A DNA stretch of 64,000 nucleotides. Origin: Spirosoma rigui (lineage in GTDB: Bacteria > Bacteroidota > Bacteroidia > Cytophagales > Spirosomataceae). Shown here piece after piece: positions 37,154 through 45,941 of this stretch. Position numbers and translations under genes: made by a program. Location of the stretch: assembly GCF_002067135.1 (NCBI RefSeq), contig NZ_CP020105.1, positions 2,852,001-2,916,000 of the forward strand, given 5' to 3'. How positions within the stretch are numbered: the stretch's first letter is position 1; every line of letters starts with the position of its first letter. A model generated the notes under the pieces. It was not told the DNA's origin and made no database searches. It saw only the letters and a list, made by a program, of their open reading frames with translations.

Positions 37154-38620
37154 TTAGGCCACCACATTGACGGCGCCGGGAGTTTTGGCTTTGGCCGTAT
37201 CCCAACGTTCGCAGGTAGTGAAAAGAATGGAGCTGATGAATAGAATGGTACTGGTCGGAAACTGTCCAATAGTTGGGTTTGAGTAGCTCATGACAATAAT
37301 GCCGATGAACTCGGCCAGTAGGGCAATCATCAGTTTAGACAGCCACGGGTCCTTTATTTGCCAGACCTTGTAAGTACCCAGCGCGATAATACTGGCCAGC
37401 ACAAGCAGGTAAAGCGTCAAGCCCACTACGCCCGTTTCAATCCAAATCTCTACGTACCAGCTATCGGGCGGAATGATGGAGGCCGGGTGCTCGGGCGAGA
37501 AGCGGGCTCCCATATCGCCCGATGTACCAATGCCGGCACCAAAGGGTAAATCTTTGAGGTAGGCTTTCAGCTTGGCCTGGTTTTCCAGACGAACCAGAAA
37601 AGAAGCATCCTGATTAGGGTGGAGGGCCGATCGTATCCGGAAGATCTGATAGTTTGAATCGCCAATGCTGGTAAATAACAAAATAACGAGGATGGGAATG
37701 GCCGCGGCTATTCCTCCGAGCAACAGCCGGACATTACGCCGTAGTACGAGGTAAGCCGGGTAGCCCCCCAGCAAGACAAAAAGCGCACTGCGGGTACCCG
37801 AAACGGCAAAACCCCAGAAGAACAGCAGAGCCAGCACAATGAAGCTGACCTTCCGGATGAAATTCTTTTCCTCAATGAGAACGATCAGGCATACCAGCGT
37901 AACCCCGGCCATTTCAGCGCCAAACTGCGATGCGTCGGAGTAGAACGAGAAACTGCGCAACTGGCCCCATAACACGTGTGTTTTGGCCGCTCCCTGGGCC
38001 AGCCAAATAGCTTCGGCTTCGGCCACGCCAATGTATTGCTGCTTGAAAGCCCAAAAGCAGGCAAACAGCGACCAGCCAAGCCATATCTTGAAAAAAAGAC
38101 GTATGTCGGCCCGGGTAATGTCCATAACCAGCACGATGATGGCGATGTAGAACCAGTTCAGGGAAAAGAACCGGGCGTGGAAGAACCAGGCTGGCTGGTA
38201 CGGAGCTTCCGGATTGAAAAACTCCAGAATCGTGTAGAACAGCCAGACGGTAAGAATGTAAAAAACCGGGTGGTGCAGCCGGTGCCAGTTCATGCGCCTG
38301 CCGTTCAGAATAACACCCATCAGCGTGAGCATGATTACGCCGTCGAGCGCCAGACCCAGGGGCAATTCAACCGGAATGAACCGGCTGAAACCAAGGAAAA
38401 AGCCCAGATTAATGTAGATAAGGAGACCCAGCTTTGGTTCGACCAGAATGCTTACCAGTACCGTAAGGGCAATGGGAACCCCCACAATGAGCAGCCCGCT
38501 CATGGTACCCCAGGTGCCAATCATCCAGCCCGCTGCCAGAGGAAGTAGGATGCTCAGCAGCCCGAATATCAAACGGTTACTGCGGAGTTGCTGGCTTATA
38601 TGAAATGTCCGGTCAGTCAT
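37154..38620 (-). CDS. O-antigen polymerase/ligase family membrane protein (Wzy-like)
   Basis: A 488-residue integral membrane protein with about 11-12 hydrophobic segments and one large periplasmic loop (about 330-395) containing SFLVRLENQAKLKAYLKDL, GAGIGTSGD and WYVEIWIETGVVGLTLYL. This is the O-antigen ligase/Wzy (PF04932-type) signature, with conserved arginine and a histidine in the loop (SPEHPAS). It would polymerise flipped repeat units, with the Wzz/Wzc-like protein at 11296 controlling length. Polymerase fits this capsule-like context better than WaaL-type ligase or bactofilin-linked functions. It lies 45 bases after the GT2 gene and 17 before the GT4 gene on the same strand. Confidence 0.87.
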   Translation of the reverse strand: MTDRTFHISQQLRSNRLIFGLLSILLPLAAGWMIGTWGTMSGLLIVGVPIALTVLVSILVEPKLGLLIYINLGFFLGFSRFIPVELPLGLALDGVIMLTLMGVILNGRRMNWHRLHHPVFYILTVWLFYTILEFFNPEAPYQPAWFFHARFFSLNWFYIAIIVLVMDITRADIRLFFKIWLGWSLFACFWAFKQQYIGVAEAEAIWLAQGAAKTHVLWGQLRSFSFYSDASQFGAEMAGVTLVCLIVLIEEKNFIRKVSFIVLALLFFWGFAVSGTRSALFVLLGGYPAYLVLRRNVRLLLGGIAAAIPILVILLFTSIGDSNYQIFRIRSALHPNQDASFLVRLENQAKLKAYLKDLPFGAGIGTSGDMGARFSPEHPASIIPPDSWYVEIWIETGVVGLTLYLLVLASIIALGTYKVWQIKDPWLSKLMIALLAEFIGIIVMSYSNPTIGQFPTSTILFISSILFTTCERWDTAKAKTPGAVNVVA

Positions 38621-38665
38621 TGTCGATCTGCAGGCAAGTATGCGTTGCTGGGTTATAAACGGGCT

Positions 38666-39895
38666 TTATAACGCCCGTTTCGACTTTTCCCAAACTCCCG
38701 AAAGATTACCATTCCGGAAGCGGGCAAAACCCAGTAATACGCACCAATTCATGAATACAAAGTAGAAAGGGACAAAGGTGAGTTTCCAGCGCGTTTGGCG
38801 GTTTTCCAGCCTATATCCAATATAGGCTATAAAGTAAAAAACAAATTGCGCTACAAGCGTTATTTGCCACAAAAATATATCCTTCGGGGCTTTAGCAGTA
38901 ACAAAGGGTTCGGTAAGAATACCAATGTTTAGAAGCAGTAGTAAGGGCAGGCAGAAGGGAGTCACTGCCCACCGTAGTACCCGGTGGGAGACGTACTGGT
39001 ACGTAAGCCAGCCGTACTTGGAAATGTTGAACAGATAGCCCAGACGCCGGATTGCCTGAAATCCACCGGCAGCAATCCGGACTTTACGCTTCATCTCTTC
39101 GGCTACCGAATGCGACGGCCTTTCCAGCGCGTAGGCATCTGGTGCGTAGTCGACCCGGTAACCGCGACCGGCAATACGGAGCGAAATCATAAAGTCGTCG
39201 AGGAGAGTGTCCGACTCGACAGGTTCGTAAAGCGACGTACGAATGGCAAACAGTTCACCTGCAGCCCCAACAATGGTGTGGAGCTGTGCATCAAGCTTTT
39301 TCAGGAAGGATTCGTACCGCCAGTACAGCCCTTCACCACTACCGGCGGCTGCTTCGCTGCCGAGGGTGCTAATTCGTTTTTCGCCCGTTACGGCACCAAC
39401 GCCAGCCTGTTCAAACCGCCGGGTCAGTCGGCTAACGGCTTCGCGGTTAAGTTGGGTGTTGGCATCGGTGAAAATGGTAATGGGGGTGCTAACCTGACGC
39501 ATTGCCTGGTTCATGGCCGCGACCTTACCCAATCGGCGCTCCCCGGCAATAATCTTCAGGTTTGGGAGGCTGAGCTGAATTTGTTTGAGATAATCTATGG
39601 AGCCATCGGTAGAACCGTCGACCACAAACAACAGATGTAGTTGTTTGGCGGGGTAGTCCTGCTCCAGGCAATTCTTGAGTTTATCGGGCAGGTAAGCCAG
39701 TTCGTTGTAGGCCGGAACGACGAGAGTCACATCCGGCCACCCCGCGCCTACTGCCGCATCAACCACCCCGCTGCCCGCCTTCAGCCGCACCAATAGCCAG
39801 GTGAGTACACCATAGCCGAGGTAGGTATAAAAGACGAGAAAAGCCAGTAGGAAAAACAGGACTCGACCGAGTAGGTAAATAGCAGTGATCATCAT
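38666..39895 (-). CDS. Membrane-bound processive-type GT2 glycosyltransferase
   Basis: A 409-residue protein when started at ATG 39895, just before the first membrane helix (MMITAIYLLGRVLFFLLAFL). A GTG-started extension to 39922 would overlap the upstream gene. The cytoplasmic GT-A domain has VTLVVPAYNELAYLPDKL near 47, VVDGSTDGS near 87, the metal-binding FTDANTQLN near 140 and RKVRIAAGGFQAIRRL near 273. Three hydrophobic segments follow (about 300-395). The layout resembles membrane GT2 enzymes such as IcaA-type or dolichyl-phosphate-sugar synthase relatives. It is in the minus-strand glycan operon. Whether it is processive or adds one sugar is not visible. Confidence 0.87.
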   Translation of the reverse strand: MMITAIYLLGRVLFFLLAFLVFYTYLGYGVLTWLLVRLKAGSGVVDAAVGAGWPDVTLVVPAYNELAYLPDKLKNCLEQDYPAKQLHLLFVVDGSTDGSIDYLKQIQLSLPNLKIIAGERRLGKVAAMNQAMRQVSTPITIFTDANTQLNREAVSRLTRRFEQAGVGAVTGEKRISTLGSEAAAGSGEGLYWRYESFLKKLDAQLHTIVGAAGELFAIRTSLYEPVESDTLLDDFMISLRIAGRGYRVDYAPDAYALERPSHSVAEEMKRKVRIAAGGFQAIRRLGYLFNISKYGWLTYQYVSHRVLRWAVTPFCLPLLLLLNIGILTEPFVTAKAPKDIFLWQITLVAQFVFYFIAYIGYRLENRQTRWKLTFVPFYFVFMNWCVLLGFARFRNGNLSGVWEKSKRAL

Positions 39896-39905
39896 GGCGA
39901 CGCAA

Positions 39906-40844
39906 CTAAACCGGCGATACACTTGGCGACGTCAGGTTCCAGAGTACCCCCCGGACAAAGGCGCTGGCATGCTGAAGACGACCCGTAAACGCATAGGAAA
40001 AAACGTGCTTTGGTATGACGCAGCCCGCGAAGAACAGCGAAAAGACGAGCAGTTGAAACGATGTGCAGTGGCGTCGCATGAACAGAATACGGTTCCGGGT
40101 CAGGTAATACGTTTTGAGCGGACTGTGCCGGCCCACCGAAACCGATTCCTTGTGTAAAATGGCCGCAGAGGGCTGATAGTATATTAAAAAACCAGCATCC
40201 TTGATGCGCTGGGACCAGTCGAGCTCTTCATAGTACAGGAAGAACCGATCGGCAAATCGCCCCACCGTATCAACTACGCTGCGACTTACCAGCATGGCGC
40301 AGCCGTGGGCAAAATGGGTAATGCCGGGCTGATCATACATGCCGCCATCGGGCTGGTTGTAACCCACGGGCGTAGCCGTTCCGGTGTACATATTCATGGG
40401 GTTGTAGCCCGCGTACTGAACGACAGACGGTGTACTGAAAAACCGGATCTTGGGGCAACTTACTCCCACCCGCTCGTTTTGCTGGAACGGCTTCAGTAAT
40501 TCGTCGAGGAGCGTTGGAGTGAGTTCGGTATCGTTATTGACAATGAAAAAATAGTCGCCCGATGCTTGTTGCATGCCGGCATTGTTTCCCCCCGTAAAGC
40601 CCAGATTGGTGTCTGTCCGGACGATATGGAGGGCGGGGTAAAGACGCTGATCAATGACCGTGTCGAGCGCGGGAACCGACGCGTTGTCAACAACGATGAT
40701 CTCGTAATTCGAGTAAGTCAGGCAATGACAGGAATCCAGAAACTGACGCGTTGTATTGGCCTGGTTGTAATTGATCGTAATGATCGAAACCAGAGGCTGC
40801 GGGCTGGATTGCCTTGCGTCAGTTACACATTCTCTTTTTGCCAT
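39906..40844 (-). CDS. GT2 glycosyltransferase (rhamnosyltransferase-like)
   Basis: A 312-residue enzyme with VSIITINYNQANTTRQFLDS near 19, EIIVVDNASVPALD near 48, FTGGNNAGMQQASGDYFFIVNNDTELTP within about 84-112 (NDT as the metal-binding triad), and FFLYYEELDWSQRIKDAG near 208. This is the WbbL/RfbF-like arrangement of GT2 enzymes that act on lipid-linked repeat units. A C-terminal hydrophobic stretch (LLVFSLFFAGCVIP) may bind the membrane. The start overlaps the end of the phosphoglycosyl transferase gene by 22 bases, so the genes are translationally coupled. Sugar specificity cannot be read. Confidence 0.88.
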   Translation of the reverse strand: MAKRECVTDARQSSPQPLVSIITINYNQANTTRQFLDSCHCLTYSNYEIIVVDNASVPALDTVIDQRLYPALHIVRTDTNLGFTGGNNAGMQQASGDYFFIVNNDTELTPTLLDELLKPFQQNERVGVSCPKIRFFSTPSVVQYAGYNPMNMYTGTATPVGYNQPDGGMYDQPGITHFAHGCAMLVSRSVVDTVGRFADRFFLYYEELDWSQRIKDAGFLIYYQPSAAILHKESVSVGRHSPLKTYYLTRNRILFMRRHCTSFQLLVFSLFFAGCVIPKHVFSYAFTGRLQHASAFVRGVLWNLTSPSVSPV

Positions 40845-42019
40845 AAGCTGAAAAAAGTCTTCCAGACAATATTCATATCGGTTTTGAACGAGAACGTGCT
40901 TGCATACTCGATGTCGAGCAGGATACGCTCCCGTTCAGACATGTTTTCCTGGCCCTTCGCCCGCTTTTTCGTCTGCCATAAGCCCGTCAGGCCGGCCGGA
41001 CCGGCAAATCGCCTGGCTGACTGGTCGGAGGTCAATTTTTCGGCCTCATAGAGTGGTAAGGGCCGGTTGCCAACCAACGACATATCGCCCAGCAATACAT
41101 TGAACAGCTGCGGCAACTCATCGATACTACTGTTGCGCAAAAACGTCCCCAGTCGGGTGATTCGGGGATCGTTTCTGAATTTCATGAACTTGGCCGTTTC
41201 TTCGTTTGCCTGCAGGTAGAGCTTTTCGCAAATCGGGTGATCTTGGTCGAAAAGCGGATGCTGGCAAGCTACGGACAACTGGCGGCAGTTAGTGCACAGG
41301 TAATTGCTGCGGGTGCCAGTGCCTTCGAGTAATTCTAAGGAGTCCGACGGCTTGGCGTACAGGTTCTGCGTTGACAGGTTGTTGAGTAGACTATCGGCCT
41401 GGACCCTCATGGTCCGGTACTTATACATGTAAAATACGCGGTAGTTGGTACCGGCCCGTTTCGACTTGTAAAGAACAGGTCCCTTGGAGTCGAGCAGGAT
41501 AAGGATGGAAACGATCAGCAGAAGCGGTGACAACACGAGTAACAGCACGAGTGAAACCAGCAAGTCGATTGATCGTTTCCACAGCGGCAACCGGAACGGC
41601 TCAACCGAAACCGGCGGCTTGGCCGTCGGGCTGATGGCCAGCGCGGTGCTTAGCTTAAGGTAATACAGAATCGTTGCTTCAATAGCCTGGTCGTTCTCAT
41701 CGGTCAACAGAATGTCAGTTACTTTTGAAAGAAGTGTAGGCTGAATAAACCCGACCCCGGTTGAGTGACAGGCAATAAGAATGGGAGTAAATGAATGATT
41801 CGGCGTTTTCCGTACGGCTGCTGACAACGATTCTCCGCTGACCTGATCGGTAATAATCAGATCCGCCCGCTGGTCATTTGCCAGCCAGTCGGCAGCGTCT
41901 GTGGCATTGCTGAAAGGAACCACCGAGCAGAAGGAGCCAGCTACCCGCTGGACTCGATCAACGAGATGATCGTTCTGGTCAATCAGCAACAGAAACGGCG
42001 CGGCATCTTTAGTCACCAA
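40823..42019 (-). CDS. Initiating phosphoglycosyl transferase with receiver-like N-terminus (WcaJ/WbaP-like)
   Basis: A 398-residue protein. Residues 1-125 look like a response-regulator receiver fold (LLLIDQND at 11-17, ADLIITD with Asp58), but the usual Thr/Ser and Lys positions seem lost, so phosphorylation is uncertain. A membrane helix (about 150-176) precedes the catalytic bacterial sugar transferase domain with KSKRAG near 185, KYRTM near 200 and the catalytic Asp300-Glu301 in [11 protein letters not shown], followed by SLVGNRPLP and [10 protein letters not shown]. An insertion at about 205-275 carries Cys242, Cys245, Cys252 and Cys264 plus histidines, resembling a metal-binding knuckle. 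This family loads sugar-1-phosphate onto undecaprenyl phosphate, the first step of repeat-unit assembly. It lies 117 bases after the pseudo-receiver gene. Confidence 0.9.
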   Translation of the reverse strand: MVTKDAAPFLLLIDQNDHLVDRVQRVAGSFCSVVPFSNATDAADWLANDQRADLIITDQVSGESLSAAVRKTPNHSFTPILIACHSTGVGFIQPTLLSKVTDILLTDENDQAIEATILYYLKLSTALAISPTAKPPVSVEPFRLPLWKRSIDLLVSLVLLLVLSPLLLIVSILILLDSKGPVLYKSKRAGTNYRVFYMYKYRTMRVQADSLLNNLSTQNLYAKPSDSLELLEGTGTRSNYLCTNCRQLSVACQHPLFDQDHPICEKLYLQANEETAKFMKFRNDPRITRLGTFLRNSSIDELPQLFNVLLGDMSLVGNRPLPLYEAEKLTSDQSARRFAGPAGLTGLWQTKKRAKGQENMSERERILLDIEYASTFSFKTDMNIVWKTFFSLWQKENV

Positions 42020-42136
42020 AGTTGATGTATTGAATCGTTCTTTACGTTAATTGTGTCAAAGAGCGCACCTGGCTACCTGATTCAGTGGACGGCCGATACA
42101 GAGTCGATCTGGGCTGGTAGAATCGGGGGGCGCACC

Positions 42137-42646
42137 TTACGTTCTTTGTAAAACAGTATAGCGTTTCAGGATCATAGACAGAATGCTTGATTTGGGAAGA
42201 TCGATGGATTGGGTTTCCAGCTGGGGCCGGGCGGCAACGAAAGACTGTTGCATTTCTTCCATTGGAACGGTTGAGCGTCGCAGTAAAGCGAGCAGCTTTG
42301 CCCGTACTTCGAGTGGATTGAAGGGCTTGGTAATGTAACTGTCAACACCCTGCTCCAGGCATTTGATTCGGGTTTCGCTGTCAGATGCATTTGACAGGAT
42401 AACGACGGGGGTATTTTTCAGTATCTGGCTTGTGCGAATGAGCTTTGTTAGTTCAAGCCCGCTGAAGTAAGGCAAATTCAACTCGGTGAGTACGCAATCG
42501 AACCGGTTGCCCTGGACCAGCAACCGGGCTGCGTCCTGGCCCGTGTTCGCCACGGTGACGTCGAAGTTTGCTTTTAGTGTCTGAACGAGAATCCCCGTGA
42601 CATAGGGGTTCGCATCCACTAGTAGCAAGTGGTGTTTGTTACTCAT
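42137..42646 (-). CDS. Pseudo-receiver domain protein (response-regulator-like)
   Basis: A 169-residue protein made of one receiver fold (about 5-125) and a 45-residue tail ending in a hydrophobic/basic SILSMILKRYTVL segment. Conserved receiver positions visible: LLLVDAN (Asp11, but the second acid is Ala12), VVILSNAS (Ser85) and ITKPFNP (Lys107). The phosphoacceptor aspartate is replaced by Glu55 in DCVLTELNLP, a change that often mimics the phosphorylated state. No DNA-binding or enzyme output domain is present. It is the first gene before the phosphoglycosyl transferase, whose own N-terminus is receiver-like, so heterodimerisation or control of glycan initiation is plausible but inferred. 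Confidence 0.85.
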   Translation of the reverse strand: MSNKHHLLLVDANPYVTGILVQTLKANFDVTVANTGQDAARLLVQGNRFDCVLTELNLPYFSGLELTKLIRTSQILKNTPVVILSNASDSETRIKCLEQGVDSYITKPFNPLEVRAKLLALLRRSTVPMEEMQQSFVAARPQLETQSIDLPKSSILSMILKRYTVLQRT

Positions 42647-43111
42647 ACCTTTAAGATTTAAAAAGATGGGTTAGATCTAGTTTTTAGACTATACAAGGCA
42701 CTTTTGGTAACCGACATTAGCCAAAAAAATAAAGCCCCACACGGCATCAATGATGCTTTCTGATAAACCAGATTCGGTATAACTGGTGGATCGATCAACA
42801 TAGGCATTAATGAATAATCCTATTTTTCAACGTATGCTTTAAAAAGCCCCTATCTGCCTTACAATCCTATCTGATTGAGTGTGATAGCCCTTCTACCGTA
42901 TAATATATATACTCCACAGCAGATAGCTGCGATGGTACTTCTGAAGCCGGATAAATAAAAAGGAAGGGTATTTCAGTCGACTTAGCGACTAATCTTTGTT
43001 TGAATATTAATTTTATTTTAATCTGGACTTGTATCTTTTATATAAAAATATTCTCATTTGACGGGTTTGGGTGAACTGATTTTAAAAAGAGACACCTAAA
43101 ACGAACAAAAA
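42647..43111. other. AT-rich intergenic region upstream of the glycan operon
   Basis: About 465 bases with no gene. It is strongly AT-rich (for example around 42895-42920 and 43000-43070) and should contain the promoter of the minus-strand glycan operon, but I could not find a clean TAnnTTTG box. No tRNA, repeat array or IS end was seen. Confidence 0.5.
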
Positions 43112-43163
43112 TTACCCCAGCAAAAAGCCCCTGTTGTGCAACAGGGGCTTTTTGCTGGGGTAA
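43112..43163. terminator. 25-base perfect palindrome, bidirectional terminator
   Basis: Arms 43112-43136 and 43139-43163 are perfect inverted copies with 2 bases between. The GC core (GCCCCTGTT) is flanked by AAAAA on one side and TTTTT on the other, so either strand gives a stem followed by U residues. It lies 24 bases after the sufB stop. Confidence 0.9.
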
Positions 43164-43186
43164 TGAAGTAAGCGTTATGAAGGTGA

Positions 43187-44668
43187 TTAACCGACGCTGC
43201 CTTCAAGACTAATGGCTAACAGTTTCTGGGCCTCAACCGCAAATTCCATCGGCAATTGGTTCAGCACTTCTTTGGCGTATCCGTTAATGATCAGGGCTAC
43301 CGCCTGTTCGGTAGGAATACCCCGCTGGTTGCAATAGAACAGTTGATCTTCGCCAATTTTAGACGTCGTCGCTTCGTGTTCTACAGTTGCCGATGCGTTG
43401 TCGACTTCCAGATACGGGAAGGTGTGTGCCCCGCATTTATCGCCCAGCAGCAACGAGTCACACTGCGAATAGTTACGGGCGTTTTCTGCGCGTTTCATCA
43501 CCTTGACCAGACCCCGGTAGGAGTTCTGGCTTTTGCCGGCCGAAATACCTTTCGACACAATCCGGCTCTTGGTGTTCTTGCCGATGTGAATCATTTTGGT
43601 ACCCGTGTCGGCCTGCTGCATGTTGTTGGTAACTGCCACGGAGTAAAACTCACCGATGGAGTTATCTCCTTTCAGAATGACCGAAGGGTATTTCCAGGTA
43701 ATGGCTGACCCGGTTTCTACCTGTGTCCAGGAGATTTTGGCGTTGTCGCCGTTGCAGATGCCGCGCTTGGTTACGAAGTTGTAAATACCCCCGTTGCCTT
43801 CTTTATCGCCTGGATACCAGTTCTGAACGGTGGAGTACTTGATTTCGGCGTTAGCCATCGCCACCAGCTCTACGCAGGCTGCGTGCAGCTGATTTTCATC
43901 GCGCATCGGGGCTGTGCAACCTTCCAGGTAACTTACATACGACCCTTCATCAGCTACGATGAGCGTTCGCTCAAACTGGCCCGTTCCGGCGGCATTGATC
44001 CGGAAATAGGTCGACAACTCCATCGGGCAGCGAACGCCTTTCGGAATGTAGCAGAACGAACCGTCGGTGAAAACAGCGGCATTCAGAGCAGCAAAATAAT
44101 TGTCTTTCGCCGGAATAACCGAACCCAGGTACTTACGCACCAGCTCAGGATGTTCATGAACGGCCTCAGACATGGAGCAGAAAATGATACCCCGCTCGGC
44201 CAGGTCTTTCTTGAACGTAGTGGCTACCGAGACCGAATCCATGACGGCATCAACCGCTACGCGGGGCCGGTCGCCAGGCTGGGGCTCATCAACGACACCC
44301 AGCAAACGCTTTTGTTCATTCAGTGAAATGCCAAGCCGCTGGAAGGTATCGAGCAGTTCGGGGTCGATCTCATCGAGCGAGCCAACGGTTTTCTTCTGTT
44401 TGGGAGCCGAATAGTAAATGATCGACTGGTAATCGATCTTGGGATATTTGACATTCGGCCAGTGGGGCTCGCTCATGCTCTGCCATAACCGAAACGCTTT
44501 CAGGCGGTCTTCGAGCAACCAGTCGGGTTCGTTTTTCTTGGCAGAAATGAAGCGAATTGTGTCTTCATCAAGACCCATAGGAGCCTCGTCGGCTTCGATG
44601 ATTGTCTCAAATCCGTACTTATACTCTGAGTTGGTGATACTTTCTAAAATTGCCTCGTCCTTAGTCAT
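43187..44668 (-). CDS. sufB: Fe-S cluster assembly scaffold protein SufB
   Basis: A 493-residue protein of normal SufB length. N-terminal [19 protein letters not shown], the central [18 protein letters not shown] segment ([19 protein letters not shown]), [22 protein letters not shown], the conserved [22 protein letters not shown] spread over about 365-390, and [25 protein letters not shown] near the end are all SufB signatures. SufB forms the SufBC2D scaffold on which Fe-S clusters are built in the cytosol. Notably sufC, sufD and sufS are not adjacent: downstream is a terminator, and upstream is a DoxX gene 183 bases away. A complete SUF system would need the other genes elsewhere. It ends at a strong palindromic terminator. 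Confidence 0.96.
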   Translation of the reverse strand: MTKDEAILESITNSEYKYGFETIIEADEAPMGLDEDTIRFISAKKNEPDWLLEDRLKAFRLWQSMSEPHWPNVKYPKIDYQSIIYYSAPKQKKTVGSLDEIDPELLDTFQRLGISLNEQKRLLGVVDEPQPGDRPRVAVDAVMDSVSVATTFKKDLAERGIIFCSMSEAVHEHPELVRKYLGSVIPAKDNYFAALNAAVFTDGSFCYIPKGVRCPMELSTYFRINAAGTGQFERTLIVADEGSYVSYLEGCTAPMRDENQLHAACVELVAMANAEIKYSTVQNWYPGDKEGNGGIYNFVTKRGICNGDNAKISWTQVETGSAITWKYPSVILKGDNSIGEFYSVAVTNNMQQADTGTKMIHIGKNTKSRIVSKGISAGKSQNSYRGLVKVMKRAENARNYSQCDSLLLGDKCGAHTFPYLEVDNASATVEHEATTSKIGEDQLFYCNQRGIPTEQAVALIINGYAKEVLNQLPMEFAVEAQKLLAISLEGSVG

Positions 44669-44851
44669 GGTCGGTTGGGCGCGTGGTTAATGGAGCACCG
44701 TTGCAGTATAATTTTAACAATTGACCGGGGGGGTACGTTCCGGGCAGGTTGGACAAATATCGGAAACTTTCTCGTTTGTCAGGACGGCCAACCTGCTAAT
44801 AACAACCAATTGCGACTTTATGACCCCCTACAGCCAGCAGCCACGCCCCAT

Positions 44852-45250
44852 TTACCGGCGGCTCCGACCCGACGAGTCCAGTCCGCGCAGGGCCAGGTAA
44901 AAAGCAATAATGTAGACTAGCTGCGAGCCCGCCGTTGCCCAGTCTTCTTGCAGTGTCGTCCCAAACAGCAGGGCGCCTATCGTTAACCCACCCACGAAAT
45001 AGCCCCATTTGCTCAACGCCCCGCCCAGCAAAATCAGAAGGCCGCTGGCCAGTTCGACAAAAGGCAAGCCGTACAGAAATGCGCGGGTCAGCAAGTCAGG
45101 GAGAATCGTGCCTGAAAAGCCAGCTGCCATCTTATCGACAAAAGCATTCAATTTGGGAATACGTACCAGACCATGCATGAGCATGTTGATACCTAACCCG
45201 ATTCGCATGACAAGGTGAGCAAGCTGGGTAGCGGTAAACGAAGGAAGCAT
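44852..45250 (-). CDS. DoxX family membrane protein
   Basis: A 132-residue protein with four hydrophobic segments. The features are typical of DoxX/DoxD-type small membrane proteins: LVMRIGLGINMLMHGLVRIPKLNAFV, LPFVELASGLLILLGG and WGYFVGGLTIGALLFG. Function in this family is varied and often unknown; some members affect thiol or oxidative stress. It starts just after the short acidic gene on the same strand with a 15-base gap, so the pair may be co-transcribed. A role in quinone or respiratory redox is possible but not supported by residues I can see. Confidence 0.85.
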   Translation of the reverse strand: MLPSFTATQLAHLVMRIGLGINMLMHGLVRIPKLNAFVDKMAAGFSGTILPDLLTRAFLYGLPFVELASGLLILLGGALSKWGYFVGGLTIGALLFGTTLQEDWATAGSQLVYIIAFYLALRGLDSSGRSRR

Positions 45251-45265
45251 ACGTTGACTTTTTTG

Positions 45266-45511
45266 TTAGTCGATATCAACGTCTACCGAACCATCTTCGA
45301 TTTCTTCTTCGGTTAATAAGTCGTCATTTATGCCGTTGGCATCTACGTCGGACTCGTTTACTTCTTCTTTTTCCGGTTCGGGCCCCTGGTTGGTAACCGG
45401 GCTCATGTAAGTTGCTTGCGAAACACCGGTATTTGCTTCTTCGCCCTGAGCCAGTTTGGTCAGTATGCCCTGGTTTTCGTCTTCGGCTGGATTATAGCTG
45501 GCTGCGTTCAT
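45266..45511 (-). CDS. Small highly acidic hypothetical protein
   Basis: An 81-residue protein with 22 Asp/Glu and only two Lys. The C-terminal half is a run of acidic residues (LLTEEEIEDGSVDVDID). No family recognised. It shares the motif SPVT and a 12-base identical DNA segment with the acidic gene at 45578, so the two are probably diverged paralogues. The gap to the DoxX gene is 15 bases. Such small acidic proteins in Bacteroidota are usually uncharacterised; a calcium-, cation- or protein-binding role is a guess. Confidence 0.6.
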   Translation of the reverse strand: MNAASYNPAEDENQGILTKLAQGEEANTGVSQATYMSPVTNQGPEPEKEEVNESDVDANGINDDLLTEEEIEDGSVDVDID

Positions 45512-45577
45512 GCTAGTGGTTGAGTGTTGCGTTTATAAATTGTTGCCGCTTGTTCGGTCTCTTTTGGGTTCATTAAT

Positions 45578-45850
45578 CTACACGCTACCGGACCGGGTCA
45601 CGTGACCGCCCAGCGCGTAATTATCATCCTGGTGGTGATCATGCTCACCCGTTGGGTCGCCTTCCTCATCGGTTGGCTCCTCGTCGTCTGGGGCCGGCTC
45701 TGATTCGGCTCCGTCGTCAATAGCGGCTCCGCTCTGGTCGCTGAAAATAGCGGGGTCCATTCGTGCTAGCCGTGAACCAATCACATTCGCGTTGTCGACT
45801 TGCAGTTCATCGGTAACCGGGCTGGTGTTCGTTTCTTGCGTTATCATCAT
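45578..45850 (-). CDS. Small highly acidic hypothetical protein (paralogue)
   Basis: A 90-residue protein with 22 Asp/Glu, largely between residues 45 and 75 (PAPDDEEPTDEEGDP), and a histidine-aspartate cluster GEHDHHQDD near 69-77 that could bind metal. The N-terminal part QETNTSPVTDE resembles QATYMSPVTNQ in the gene at 45266. No signal peptide or membrane segment. It is the first of three minus-strand genes (this one, 45266, DoxX) with gaps of 66 and 15 bases, and may be co-expressed with them. Function unknown. Confidence 0.55.
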   Translation of the reverse strand: MMITQETNTSPVTDELQVDNANVIGSRLARMDPAIFSDQSGAAIDDGAESEPAPDDEEPTDEEGDPTGEHDHHQDDNYALGGHVTRSGSV

Positions 45851-45941
45851 CGTTGCGTGTTAGTTATCTAGGTATAACCCGGTAGAACCACTAAAGGTTA
45901 GACTTATGGCTTGGGCAGGGTTAATCCTGTCTACGTAGGTC

